From contig NZ_AWGE01000008.1 in the NCBI RefSeq assembly GCF_000495815.1, positions 186,001-250,000 on the forward strand: a stretch of DNA of 64,000 nt, written 5' to 3'. The first letter of the stretch is position 1, and each line of letters begins with the position of its first letter. The stretch is from Asticcacaulis sp. AC466. Lineage in GTDB: Bacteria > Pseudomonadota > Alphaproteobacteria > Caulobacterales > Caulobacteraceae. This document shows positions 50,121 to 57,993 of the stretch, piece by piece. Below the pieces are notes generated by a model. It saw only the letters and a list, made by a program, of their open reading frames with translations. It made no database searches and was not told the origin of the DNA. A program made the translations under genes and the position numbers.

Positions 50121-53012
50121 ATGACATACTGGAATTCAGGCCTGCGCGCTGCCCTTATGGGTACGGTTGCGGCGGTCGTCATGGTCGCTCAGCCCGCGGC
50201 CGCTCAGGCCACCCGCACCTTCAATATTCCGGCGCAAGACGCCGCCACCGCCATTCCGACCTTCGTCAGGCAATCGGGTCTTCAGATCCTGGCCACGGCT
50301 TCCGATCTGGAAGGGGTGCGCACCAATGCCGTTTCGGGCGCGCTGACCACCGATGCCGCGCTGAAGTCGCTGGTCGCGGGTACGGGCCTAAGCATAAAGA
50401 CGAGTGATGGTGCCTCCGCCGTCATCGTCCGGGCCGACACCGCCGAAGCCGCCGCCACGCCCGCCGCCGCTGAGGCCGCCGCCGACCCCCAGGAAGTGGT
50501 CGTCGTCGGCATGCGCAAATCGTTGCGCGACGCGCTTGACGTTAAACGCCGCGCCACCGGCATTGTCGAAGCCGTGTCGTCGAAGGACATCGGCGCCTTG
50601 CCGGACGTCACCATCGCCGAAACCCTGAACCGCCTGCCCGGCGTCATGGCCGCTCGCGATCGCGGCAATGACAGCCAGGCCTCGATCCGTGGGCTCGGTG
50701 CGCGTATGGTGCTGGGCACGGTCAATGGCCGCGAAGTCGCGTCGTCCGAACCGGACCGCAATGTGCGTTGGGAAGTCTATCCGTCGGAAGTCATCGCCGG
50801 GGCGTCGGTCTATAAGTCGTCGGAAGCCCGGCTGATTTCGGGCGGCATTTCCGGTACGGTCGATCTGCAAACCATTCGCCCGCTGGACTACAAGGGGCCG
50901 TCCGTCGTTGTGCGCGCCGGTCCGGTCTATTATGACGGCGGTTCGGCGTTTCCGGGCTATGACGGCACGGGCTATCGCGCCTCGGCCTCCTTCGTCCATA
51001 AGTTCTCCGACCAATTCGCCGCCGTACTGGGGCTGACCTCTCAGGTCCAGAAGAACGGCTATGAGTCGGTTCAGGGCTGGGGCTACAATTCCGGCGCCGA
51101 CAACGGGCCCGTTCTGGCCAGCCAGCCGACGACGAAATACAACACCCCGTGGGGGGCGCAGGCCGAAGCCAAACGCCTCAAGGAAACGCGGGTCGGGGCC
51201 TCGCTCGGCCTGCAATATCGCCCGAGCGAGAATTTCCAGCTCGGTTACGACCTGCTCTATTCCGATATCAAGATCAATGAGTTGCAGGATCAGGCCTGGT
51301 ACGGCGACGGCGTCTGGGGCAATTGGGACGGCGGCAATTACACCAACTATGTCGATGGTGCTGCGGCATCGGGCAAGCAGCCGACCATCGTCAATGGCGA
51401 CGTGGTGGCCGCGACCGTCACCTGGGCCGGCGACAAGTCGGTGGTGGCGCGTTACACCGAAGACAAGACCCTGATCGTTCAGGGCCTGAATGGCCGCTGG
51501 ACCTCGGAACGCTGGACGGTCAGCGCCGACGCCTCCTATTCGAAGGCCGAACGGCATAATCTATGGGCCGCCAACGAATTCCAGTACTGGCCCAACCAGA
51601 TGAGCTACGATTTCACCGGCAAACCGGTGATCACCGTTTCTTCGGCGCCGCAATCCAATGCCCAGACGACGGCGACCGGCCAGACGACGCTTGGCGCCGT
51701 CACCGACGAACTAACCGCGCTGCATATCGATGCCGAACGTCATTTCGACGGCGGTCCGTTCAAGAGCCTGCTGTTCGGTGCACGGACATCGGAACGCACC
51801 AAGGAACTGGGCCAAAAGACCGGCACCGTCACCCCGATCATCGGCACGGTTCCGGCCAGTATGCTGACGGCCTATCAATTCAAGAATTTCAACGTGCCCA
51901 CCATCCTGACCGGCGATTTTGGCGCGCTGGCCCGGACGATCTACGGCACGTCGTTCGACATCGACCCCAAGACGACGCCGATCACCGACACGGTGAAGGA
52001 GCGGGTGTCTGAGGCCTATGTCGAAGGCACCTACGCCACCACCTTCGCCGGCGTGCCGGTGGACGGCAATGTCGGTGTGCGCGTCGTTGACGTGAAGGCG
52101 GATTCGGCCGGCACATCGACTGTGGCAGGCGACTGGGTCGAAACACCGCCGGGCGGCGGCGTCTGGGTGCAGCAGATGGTCACCACGCCGGTCACCGGCG
52201 GCACCAGCTACACCAAGGTCCTGCCGTCGGCGACGGCGCGCTTCGATTTCGGCGAGGGACGCTACCTGAAACTGTCGGCGGCCAAGGTCATTTCGCGCCC
52301 GCCGCTCAATGACATGATCATCACGCGCCAGATATCCTCCACCGCGCCCTATACGGGCTCGTCGGGCAATCCGTATCTGCGGCCGTTCGAAGCCAACCAG
52401 ATCGACGTCAGCTATGAATACTATTTCGGCAAGGACGCCCTGGCGGCGGTCAGCGCCTATCATAAGGATGTCAGCCACTTCGTCGGTTATGCCTCGCGTC
52501 AGGAAACCATCAACGGCAACGCCTACACCCTGACATCGCCGGTCAATTCAACGAAGGGCGGGCGGATCGACGGCGTCGAACTGACCTATCAATCGTCGTT
52601 CGCCTTTGTCGGGTTGGACGCGTTTGGCATCTATTCCAACTACGCCTATGTCGATTCCAACCTGAAGGAGATGACGGCGGGGCTGCCGCTTAACGGTCTG
52701 GCCCGCGATACGGCGACGCTCGACTTATGGTATTCCAACCATGGCGTCGATGCCCGCCTGGGCACCAAATACCATTCGGAATATACGGCTATCTACGGGT
52801 GGGACGATTCCCAGCTTATCCGTGTGCGCCCGGAAACGACGATGGACCTCAGCGTCAGCTATCAGGTCAATCCGCGTATCCAGGTGCGGTTCCAGGCGAA
52901 CAACCTGCTCGACACACCGCTGCGCACCTATAGCGACAACCAGCCGACGCGTCTGGGGCGCTATGACCTCTACGGTAAGCGCTACCTGCTCGACCTGACA
53001 TTCAAATACTGA
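50121..53012 (+). CDS. TonB-dependent receptor with STN signalling domain
   Basis: The 963-residue receptor has a signal peptide (cleavage near PAAAQA), then an STN domain (TRTFNIPAQDAATAIPTFVR, QILATASDLEGVRTNAVSG), a TonB box PQEVVVVGMRKS, a plug (IRGLGARMVLGTVNGRE) and a barrel ending YLLDLTFKY. It belongs to the large class often annotated as TonB-dependent receptors for sugars in Caulobacterales. FecI and FecR encoded just upstream make it a trans-envelope signalling receptor. A terminator follows at 53037. The ligand is unknown. Confidence 0.92.
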   Translation: MTYWNSGLRAALMGTVAAVVMVAQPAAAQATRTFNIPAQDAATAIPTFVRQSGLQILATASDLEGVRTNAVSGALTTDAALKSLVAGTGLSIKTSDGASAVIVRADTAEAAATPAAAEAAADPQEVVVVGMRKSLRDALDVKRRATGIVEAVSSKDIGALPDVTIAETLNRLPGVMAARDRGNDSQASIRGLGARMVLGTVNGREVASSEPDRNVRWEVYPSEVIAGASVYKSSEARLISGGISGTVDLQTIRPLDYKGPSVVVRAGPVYYDGGSAFPGYDGTGYRASASFVHKFSDQFAAVLGLTSQVQKNGYESVQGWGYNSGADNGPVLASQPTTKYNTPWGAQAEAKRLKETRVGASLGLQYRPSENFQLGYDLLYSDIKINELQDQAWYGDGVWGNWDGGNYTNYVDGAAASGKQPTIVNGDVVAATVTWAGDKSVVARYTEDKTLIVQGLNGRWTSERWTVSADASYSKAERHNLWAANEFQYWPNQMSYDFTGKPVITVSSAPQSNAQTTATGQTTLGAVTDELTALHIDAERHFDGGPFKSLLFGARTSERTKELGQKTGTVTPIIGTVPASMLTAYQFKNFNVPTILTGDFGALARTIYGTSFDIDPKTTPITDTVKERVSEAYVEGTYATTFAGVPVDGNVGVRVVDVKADSAGTSTVAGDWVETPPGGGVWVQQMVTTPVTGGTSYTKVLPSATARFDFGEGRYLKLSAAKVISRPPLNDMIITRQISSTAPYTGSSGNPYLRPFEANQIDVSYEYYFGKDALAAVSAYHKDVSHFVGYASRQETINGNAYTLTSPVNSTKGGRIDGVELTYQSSFAFVGLDAFGIYSNYAYVDSNLKEMTAGLPLNGLARDTATLDLWYSNHGVDARLGTKYHSEYTAIYGWDDSQLIRVRPETTMDLSVSYQVNPRIQVRFQANNLLDTPLRTYSDNQPTRLGRYDLYGKRYLLDLTFKY

Positions 53013-53036
53013 TTTCCGTTTTCGGGATGTCTTTTC

Positions 53037-53066
53037 GGCCGGGACCTTCGGGTTCCGGCCTTTTTT
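53037..53066 (+). terminator. Intrinsic terminator after the STN receptor gene
   Basis: Stem GGCCGGGACC / GGTTCCGGCC (one G-T pair) with a TTCG tetraloop is followed by six T. It is a textbook terminator. Confidence 0.92.
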
Positions 53067-53273
53067 GTTTGCGCCAAACGGTCGGACGGGCGGTCCACAG
53101 AGCGGGGGAGCCCATGAGCGGGGCGCCCAAACCGTTTCTACATAAGGGTTTGCGAGAGCTTGAGTAAAAAACTTGGATAAAGCGCATTTTTGGCTTGAAA
53201 CCGGTCAGAATTTGGCTATGTTCCGCGCCTCACCGCCGGGGTTACCAAGCCCGGCCGGATACGAAGTTGGTTC

Positions 53274-53349
<76 letters not shown>

Positions 53350-53458
53350 ATCTCCTTCCGCCAGCGTCCGCTGGAATTGAAAAAACCCTTTAAATATGGT
53401 ATGTTAGGCCGGTATTCATCCGGCGACATCCACCCCAATCCACCCCCGTCCGGGGTAT

Positions 53459-53488
53459 TTTGGGGTATCGACCTGGGAATACCCCAAA
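53459..53488. promoter_or_regulatory. Inverted repeat upstream of the integrase
   Basis: Arms TTTGGGGTAT and ATACCCCAAA are perfect with a 10-base loop. Further GGGGTAT (53452-53458) and TACCCCA (53504-53510) words flank them. These could be arm-type binding sites for the integrase or an excision factor, or an autoregulatory operator. Confidence 0.55.
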
Positions 53489-53510
53489 GTCCCTCAGACT
53501 CGGTACCCCA

Positions 53511-54725
53511 ATGACCCTATCAGACAGCACGATCCGCACGGCAAAGCCACGAGACAAATCCTACAAGCTCTACGATACAGACGGGCTGTTCCTTGTGGTA
53601 GCCACCTCCGGCAGTAAGCTCTGGCGGATGAAGTATCATTTTAACCATCAGGAGAAGGTCCTTTCGTTTGGACCATACCCCATGATGTCTCTTCGTGAGG
53701 CGCGGGAGCGCCGGGATGCAGCGAAAAAGCTCCTTTACGATAAGATTGACCCCGCCGCCGAAAAGAAACGGCGAGAGGTGGCCGCGGCGATCGCCGCTGG
53801 CAACACCTTCGGCAAAGTTGCGCGAGAGTTCCTGGAGAAACTGGAACTGGAAGGTATCGCCAGTGCGACGAAGGTCCGTAACGACCGATGTCTCAAACAA
53901 CTGGACAAGGAACTGGGCAGCCGTCCCATGGGTGAAGTCGAGCCGGTCGAGGTTCTTGCTATCCTCAAGAAGTTCGAGCGTCGTGGCGTATATGAAACCG
54001 CCAAGCGGTTGAGAGCATTTATCGCCCGCGTCTACCGATATGCGATTATCACCGGACGAGCGCGCTACAATCCGGCAGCCGATCTTGCTGATGGCCTAGT
54101 GAAGGTCAAGAAGAAGCACTTGGCTGCCATTATTGATCCTGCCGTTCTGGGCGATCTGCTGAGATCCATAGAGACTTTCAACAAATACATGGTGACGACC
54201 CTGGCCCTTCGCCTGACGCCACACCTGTTCGTGCGCCCGGGTGAACTCCGGCATATGGAATGGACCGAGATCGATTGGGAGGCTAAAGTCTGGCGAATAC
54301 CCGAAGAGAAGATGAAAATGCGTCGGGAACACGTCGTACCTTTGTCCCGCCAGGCGCTAGCGATTTTGGAAGAGGCGAAAGCCATCGCATCGCATAGCAA
54401 GTACGTGTTTCCGTCTATCAGGACAGGGCTGAGGCCGATTAGCGAAAACACTATCAATGTGGCGCTGAGGCGGCTGGGGTACTCTGGCGACGAGATGACC
54501 GCTCACGGGTTTCGCAGCACAGCGAGCACCTTGCTGAACGAGTCGGGCAAATGGTCGCCAGATGCTATCGAGCGATCTCTAGCACACAAAGGCCAAGACA
54601 AGGTCAGGGCCATTTACCATCGTGGCGCACATTGGGATGAACGCGTCCGGATGGCTCAATGGTGGTCCGATTATCTCGACGGGCTAAGGGATGGAAACAC
54701 AGTTTCGCTGAAAATTTTCGCCTGA
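53511..54725 (+). CDS. int: P4-type tyrosine recombinase / integrase
   Basis: The 404-residue integrase has an N-terminal DUF4102-type arm-binding domain (LSDSTIRTAKPRDKSYKLYD, SFGPYPMMSLREARERRD), a core-binding domain and a catalytic domain. Catalytic residues appear in LFVRPGELRHMEW (Arg), HGFRSTASTLL (His-x-x-Arg), LAHKG (His) and VRAIYHR (Tyr). Enzymes of this class insert islands into tRNA 3' ends, fitting the adjacent tRNA-Lys. The start at 53511 matches family N-termini; the frame to 53460 crosses the inverted repeat and is rejected. Confidence 0.93.
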   Translation: MTLSDSTIRTAKPRDKSYKLYDTDGLFLVVATSGSKLWRMKYHFNHQEKVLSFGPYPMMSLREARERRDAAKKLLYDKIDPAAEKKRREVAAAIAAGNTFGKVAREFLEKLELEGIASATKVRNDRCLKQLDKELGSRPMGEVEPVEVLAILKKFERRGVYETAKRLRAFIARVYRYAIITGRARYNPAADLADGLVKVKKKHLAAIIDPAVLGDLLRSIETFNKYMVTTLALRLTPHLFVRPGELRHMEWTEIDWEAKVWRIPEEKMKMRREHVVPLSRQALAILEEAKAIASHSKYVFPSIRTGLRPISENTINVALRRLGYSGDEMTAHGFRSTASTLLNESGKWSPDAIERSLAHKGQDKVRAIYHRGAHWDERVRMAQWWSDYLDGLRDGNTVSLKIFA

Positions 54726-55002
54726 TACGAAGTAATCGCACCGAGCAGTGGGTTGCCAAGCAACCTTTCGCGTGGCGTCTTTCAGTTGAGAGGCCAGATG
54801 TCAAATCTGGCCCGTCGTCATATCACCCCGCTCACTAACGGCCCAAGCGGCGCGTTCGGGACAGCATCAATCTAAAAGCCTGCGTTTCGCCGCCGCTGAA
54901 CCTATTTTGCAGTGGCTTCGGCCATCCAATCACCCTTTGCCAAACTGACCTAATTTGAGGTGCTTGGCACGGGGGGCAACTGACCCGCGGGATCCTCGGG
55001 CA
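54726..55002. other. Region after the integrase with no supported gene
   Basis: It contains a hairpin with arms GGCCAGAT / ATCTGGCC (54792-54812) without a T-run. Short open frames have no ribosome-binding site. A plus-strand frame at 54955-55233 is antisense to the small gene at 55003-55158 and is not supported. Confidence 0.5.
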
Positions 55003-55158
55003 TCAAGGTTTGGGATGACCGGCGGTCGAGTTGAGATATTCTCGTGCCATTTGCCGTCCCAGCAAGCGAGCAAGCGTCTTCAATCCTGCCAACTCGGCGG
55101 CGTCGCCGGGGTGAATTTTCCAGATGACCAATATGTCCGTTCCTTTTTTATGTGTCAT
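55003..55158 (-). CDS. Small protein (51 aa), recombinase-neighbourhood type
   Basis: The reading frame starts MTHKKGTDILVIWKIHP and continues with ELAGLKTLARLLGRQMAREY, an amphipathic helix pattern. Similar short proteins with an ARLLGRQ-type helix are, to my knowledge, found near recombinases in alphaproteobacterial islands, but no function is known. GGAGAG lies 6 bases before the ATG. The gene faces the integrase (convergent). Confidence 0.55.
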   Translation of the reverse strand: MTHKKGTDILVIWKIHPGDAAELAGLKTLARLLGRQMAREYLNSTAGHPKP

Positions 55159-55277
55159 TTGCCGCTCTCCATTGTAGTTCGACCAAATGTAAAGAGCGCC
55201 CTAAGTAGGAAAACCCCACATACCAACCCATAATTCTCATGGTTCCGCCCGGACCTCCCGCGTTTGCTGGATATTTT

Positions 55278-55844
55278 ATGAGCCGGAAGTGTGATGACCT
55301 GTTGCACCGAATTATGGAAATGGGTGTCGGTATGAAAAGGACTGAGTTGGTGTCTTCGATGAACGACGGCGCCGCGCTCTTATATGCCATGGCCCTGACG
55401 GCCTGCCAGCCTCACTACCGGGCGCGTTTATTTGCAAGTGCGCGACTGCAACGCGCCAAAGCAGCACTGGCCTGGTGCGGCGTACCTCGTCGCGTTATTG
55501 AGATGTTGCCCCGGCCAATTATGTGCGACAGGGCTCTTGGCGAGGAGCTGTCTTTACCGCTTGCACAGTTCAAGTCGAGACAATTAACGCTGGCTCAGAT
55601 CAAAGAAATGATGATGGCATATTTCGAAATGCCCATGCCATCGCATGATTACGAGTTTTTGATAGACTATATCCATAAGATGATGACGTCTTTTATCGAA
55701 GTAGATGGTGACGTGAAGCGCTATGCCTATGAGATCGGCGGCGTCATTGAGGCCGAACGAGATCATGCTCTCATACGGATGCGTGAAGCGATCACAGATC
55801 TTCACTATCGTGGCGGACGTGAAGCCCGAGGAAACCAAGTGTGA
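55278..55844 (+). CDS. Hypothetical protein (188 aa)
   Basis: No domain is recognised. The protein is mostly helical and Met-rich (KEMMMAYFEMPMP, DYIHKMMTSFIEVDG) with two Cys in the first half. There is no signal peptide or membrane helix. The start is uncertain: the frame opens at 55239, but neither that ATG nor 55278 has a strong ribosome site. Codon use is less GC-biased than in genes left of the tRNA, which fits island DNA. It precedes luxR by 130 bases. Confidence 0.55.
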   Translation: MSRKCDDLLHRIMEMGVGMKRTELVSSMNDGAALLYAMALTACQPHYRARLFASARLQRAKAALAWCGVPRRVIEMLPRPIMCDRALGEELSLPLAQFKSRQLTLAQIKEMMMAYFEMPMPSHDYEFLIDYIHKMMTSFIEVDGDVKRYAYEIGGVIEAERDHALIRMREAITDLHYRGGREARGNQV

Positions 55845-55974
55845 CAAATTCATAACAAAGTTGAATCAATTCAAAGTGTAAGTAAATTGAAATATGTTCT
55901 CCGGTTGAGTGTGGTGTAAATTTACCCTCCACGCATAGAGTTGCGTGGCGAAAAACGCCAATTGAGAGGTAATT
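55845..55974. promoter_or_regulatory. AT-rich luxR leader
   Basis: It holds TTGAAT-CA-ATTCAA (about 55861-55874) and a hairpin with arms CCACGCA (55929-55935) and TGCGTGG (55942-55948), then GAGAGG before the luxR ATG. It probably contains the luxR promoter. No clear lux box was found. Confidence 0.45.
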
Positions 55975-56700
55975 ATGCCTGCATTTCTAAACTTCATTAC
56001 AGCGTCCCGACGCGCAAAGTCAGTGGATGCGCTCTTTGAAACCTTTATCGAAGCTATGCGCAGCCTAGGCTTCGATCTCATCAACTTCTCAGTCATTGCC
56101 GCCTACGACATCTCAAGCGTTCATTGGGGATTCGGCCGCATCAATACCTACCCGAGTGCCTGGCGTCAGTATTACGAAGCGAATGATTGCCGACGCATCG
56201 ACCCAGTCGCGCGGTGCGCGACAAGTACGTTCAGGCCTTTCTATTGGAGTGAACTAGATCGGATCTTGCCGCTTACGGCACGACAGCGAAGATTTCTACG
56301 AGATGCCCAGAAAGCCGGTCTACACAATGGCGTGGGTATTCCGTTCAAGGGCCCTATGTCCCAGGTGGCGGGGATAGCGCTGGCGACGTCCGCGCCTGTT
56401 GTCAAAGAGTTGCCACCGCTCGACCTGATCGTCGCCTATTGCAATCAGTTCTTCGACGTTTTCCGCACCATGGTCGCGCCTGAGCGGACTGTACCGAAGT
56501 CTGCCATCCTATCGGACAGAGAATGTCAGGTGCTCGAAGGTATCGTGATGAGCCTCACCGATTCCCAAATTGCCGAAATGTTGGGCATCAAACCCAGCAC
56601 AATCGATTCGCATCTCCGCAGCATCTTCCGCAAACTAAAGGTCCGGAATCGCACCGCAGCCGTCATATCCGCTCAAAAAATGGGGCTGATTGACCTTTAA
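55975..56700 (+). CDS. LuxR/TraR-type acyl-homoserine-lactone receptor
   Basis: The 241-residue protein has an autoinducer-binding domain (about 15-165) with the conserved ligand residues Trp63, Tyr67, Asp76-Pro77 and Trp91. The LuxR helix-turn-helix spans about 178-237 (LSDRECQVLEGIVMSLTDSQ, IKPSTIDSHLRSIFRKLKV). It should activate transcription when bound to the signal made by the LuxI homologue encoded 73 bases downstream. The best parallel in layout is TraR of Mesorhizobium ICEs. GAGAGG precedes the ATG. Confidence 0.93.
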   Translation: MPAFLNFITASRRAKSVDALFETFIEAMRSLGFDLINFSVIAAYDISSVHWGFGRINTYPSAWRQYYEANDCRRIDPVARCATSTFRPFYWSELDRILPLTARQRRFLRDAQKAGLHNGVGIPFKGPMSQVAGIALATSAPVVKELPPLDLIVAYCNQFFDVFRTMVAPERTVPKSAILSDRECQVLEGIVMSLTDSQIAEMLGIKPSTIDSHLRSIFRKLKVRNRTAAVISAQKMGLIDL

Positions 56701-56773
56701 GCCACGCGAATGCTGGATTTTATTTGGTTAATTTCTCTGTTCATCTGGTTACACCGCATAACGGAGTAATCAG

Positions 56774-57409
56774 ATGATTAGAGTCGTCAGCTACAAAGAC
56801 ATCTCCTATAACCACGATCTGTTTATTGGTCAGCACCAGCTTAGGCACCGTGAGTTTATTGATCGACAAAATTATCAAGTCAAATCGATAGACGGACTTG
56901 AGTTCGATGCTTATGACCATATCGCCGCCGTCTATCTCGTTTACTCAGATGATGGTCGGCATGTTTTGGGTGTAAGTCGGCTTACACCCGTGCGTTATGG
57001 CTGTATGCTGGCCGATCATTTTTCCCACTTGGTCGATGACGCCACAGTTTTCCGTTCTGATGATAACGTGTGGGAGAGCACACGTTTCTGTATTGATCAT
57101 CGTCTGCCGGCCGAGAAGCGCCAGGCCATATGCCATGCGCTCGTGGCTGCCAATATTGAGTTCGGAATGGCCAGGGATATCGACCGAATTATTGGGTTGA
57201 TGCCAACGATGATCCTCCGGTCGGTTTTCGAGAGATCAGGCGTTGTGCTTGATCGACTGGGGCCAGTGCAGCGGGTCGGCGGCCACACTAAAATTCAGGC
57301 CGCTTCCATCTCGATATCGAAAGCGCAATGGCAGCGCGTCAAAAGGGCCACCGGGCTGTCATCGGTTCTTTTCAACCACGCCGCCGAACGACGCGCGCAT
57401 GTCGCGTAG
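56774..57409 (+). CDS. Acyl-homoserine-lactone synthase (LuxI/TraI type)
   Basis: The 211-residue autoinducer synthase makes acyl-homoserine lactone from S-adenosylmethionine and an acyl carrier. Conserved residues are Arg24, Phe28, Glu43, Asp45, Asp48, Arg69, Glu101 and Arg104 (E. stewartii-type numbering for the first six). The usually invariant Trp34 is replaced by Tyr34, a conservative change. ACGGAG precedes the ATG. Its stop overlaps the next small ORF by 11 bases, indicating an operon. Confidence 0.93.
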   Translation: MIRVVSYKDISYNHDLFIGQHQLRHREFIDRQNYQVKSIDGLEFDAYDHIAAVYLVYSDDGRHVLGVSRLTPVRYGCMLADHFSHLVDDATVFRSDDNVWESTRFCIDHRLPAEKRQAICHALVAANIEFGMARDIDRIIGLMPTMILRSVFERSGVVLDRLGPVQRVGGHTKIQAASISISKAQWQRVKRATGLSSVLFNHAAERRAHVA

Positions 57410-57653
57410 GCGAACCGGGAACGTGACGTTACCCCCTGGAAATGGACACAGCCTCGATGCCAGCCTTTCTCGGACCATTGATGCCATGAGCCTGTTGCGC
57501 GAGGACCTGCGCCGTGAAGGTATTCAGGAACTGGCCAACGACCTCGACGATATTCTCGTCAAATGCCTAACGTTGTATCTCGATCGCGAGAACAGCAAGG
57601 CCGCCTTGGACGTACCGGACCAAACGAATGGTTCGGCGACCAAGCCTGAGTAA
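57399..57653 (+). CDS. Small ORF overlapping the luxI end (84 aa)
   Basis: The ATG lies inside the last codons of luxI (11-base overlap), suggesting translational coupling. The centre is a predicted helix rich in charged residues (LREDLRREGIQELANDLDDI) and the ends look disordered. No domain is recognised and it does not show the DUF2285 pattern of the antiactivator QseM. Being co-transcribed with the signal synthase, it may modulate quorum sensing or transfer; this is inference only. Confidence 0.6.
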   Translation: MSRRRTGNVTLPPGNGHSLDASLSRTIDAMSLLREDLRREGIQELANDLDDILVKCLTLYLDRENSKAALDVPDQTNGSATKPE

Positions 57654-57745
57654 GTGGCCGCGTTTGCGGCCAAAGCATAGGTAGCTGTGAGCGCCTTAGA
57701 GGTGCTGAATAAGGGGCTTCCCTGAACGACTTGCAGCCTCAGTAC

Positions 57746-57764
57746 AGCGGGCAGAACGCCCGCT
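57746..57764 (+). other. RNA hairpin at the ribosome site of the DUF6499-like ORF
   Basis: Perfect 7-bp arms AGCGGGC / GCCCGCT with loop AGAAC end one base before the GGAG ribosome site of the ORF at 57778. A second hairpin (TGGCCGC / GCGGCCA, 57655-57672) lies just after the previous stop. Structure here could limit translation of the downstream activator. Confidence 0.5.
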
Positions 57765-57777
57765 TGGAGTACCGGAA

Positions 57778-57993
57778 ATGGGCCAGAGTATAAGTCGAGC
57801 ACATCAAGGCGGTGATTGGACCAACGCCGCCAATTATACGCGATACCTGCAAAGCGATCGCCGCACCTGGGCATGGCTATGGCTCAATCGCAACCCGACA
57901 TTTCAACAATCAGCCCGAAATACGGAGTTGACCGAATGGTCTCAGCGCAATGGATCGATTGTCCTCGTCGAGAACTTGTGCCGCCATTTTTAG
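57778..57993 (+). CDS. DUF6499-like N-terminal ORF (first half of an FseA-like activator)
   Basis: The 71-residue ORF has a good GGAG site 8 bases before its ATG. Its sequence NYTRYLQSDRRTWAWLWLNRN followed by PTF matches the DUF6499 pattern (aromatic-rich segment, then W-x-x-x-RNP). DUF6499 normally forms the N-terminal domain of DUF2285 transcription activators. Here it stops at TAG 57991, while the DUF2285 part continues in the -1 (equivalently +2) frame. The last sense codon and stop read CAT TTT TAG, where a P-site Phe tRNA on TTT could re-pair after a one-base backward slip. Programmed frameshift or plain mutation cannot be separated from sequence alone. Confidence 0.7.
   Translation: MGQSISRAHQGGDWTNAANYTRYLQSDRRTWAWLWLNRNPTFQQSARNTELTEWSQRNGSIVLVENLCRHF

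Noticed and set aside
54955-55233. Plus-strand ORF of 92 codons
   Set aside because: No ribosome site, odd composition, and it is antisense to the better-supported 51-residue gene.
56701-56773. lux box in the luxR-luxI gap
   Set aside because: No 18-20 base dyad of lux-box type could be recognised; luxI may be read from the luxR promoter.
56968-56989. Perfect palindrome GGGTGTAAG / CTTACACCC inside luxI
   Set aside because: A 9-bp-arm palindrome is expected by chance a few times in 64 kb, and the position within conserved codons gives no reason to see a regulatory site.
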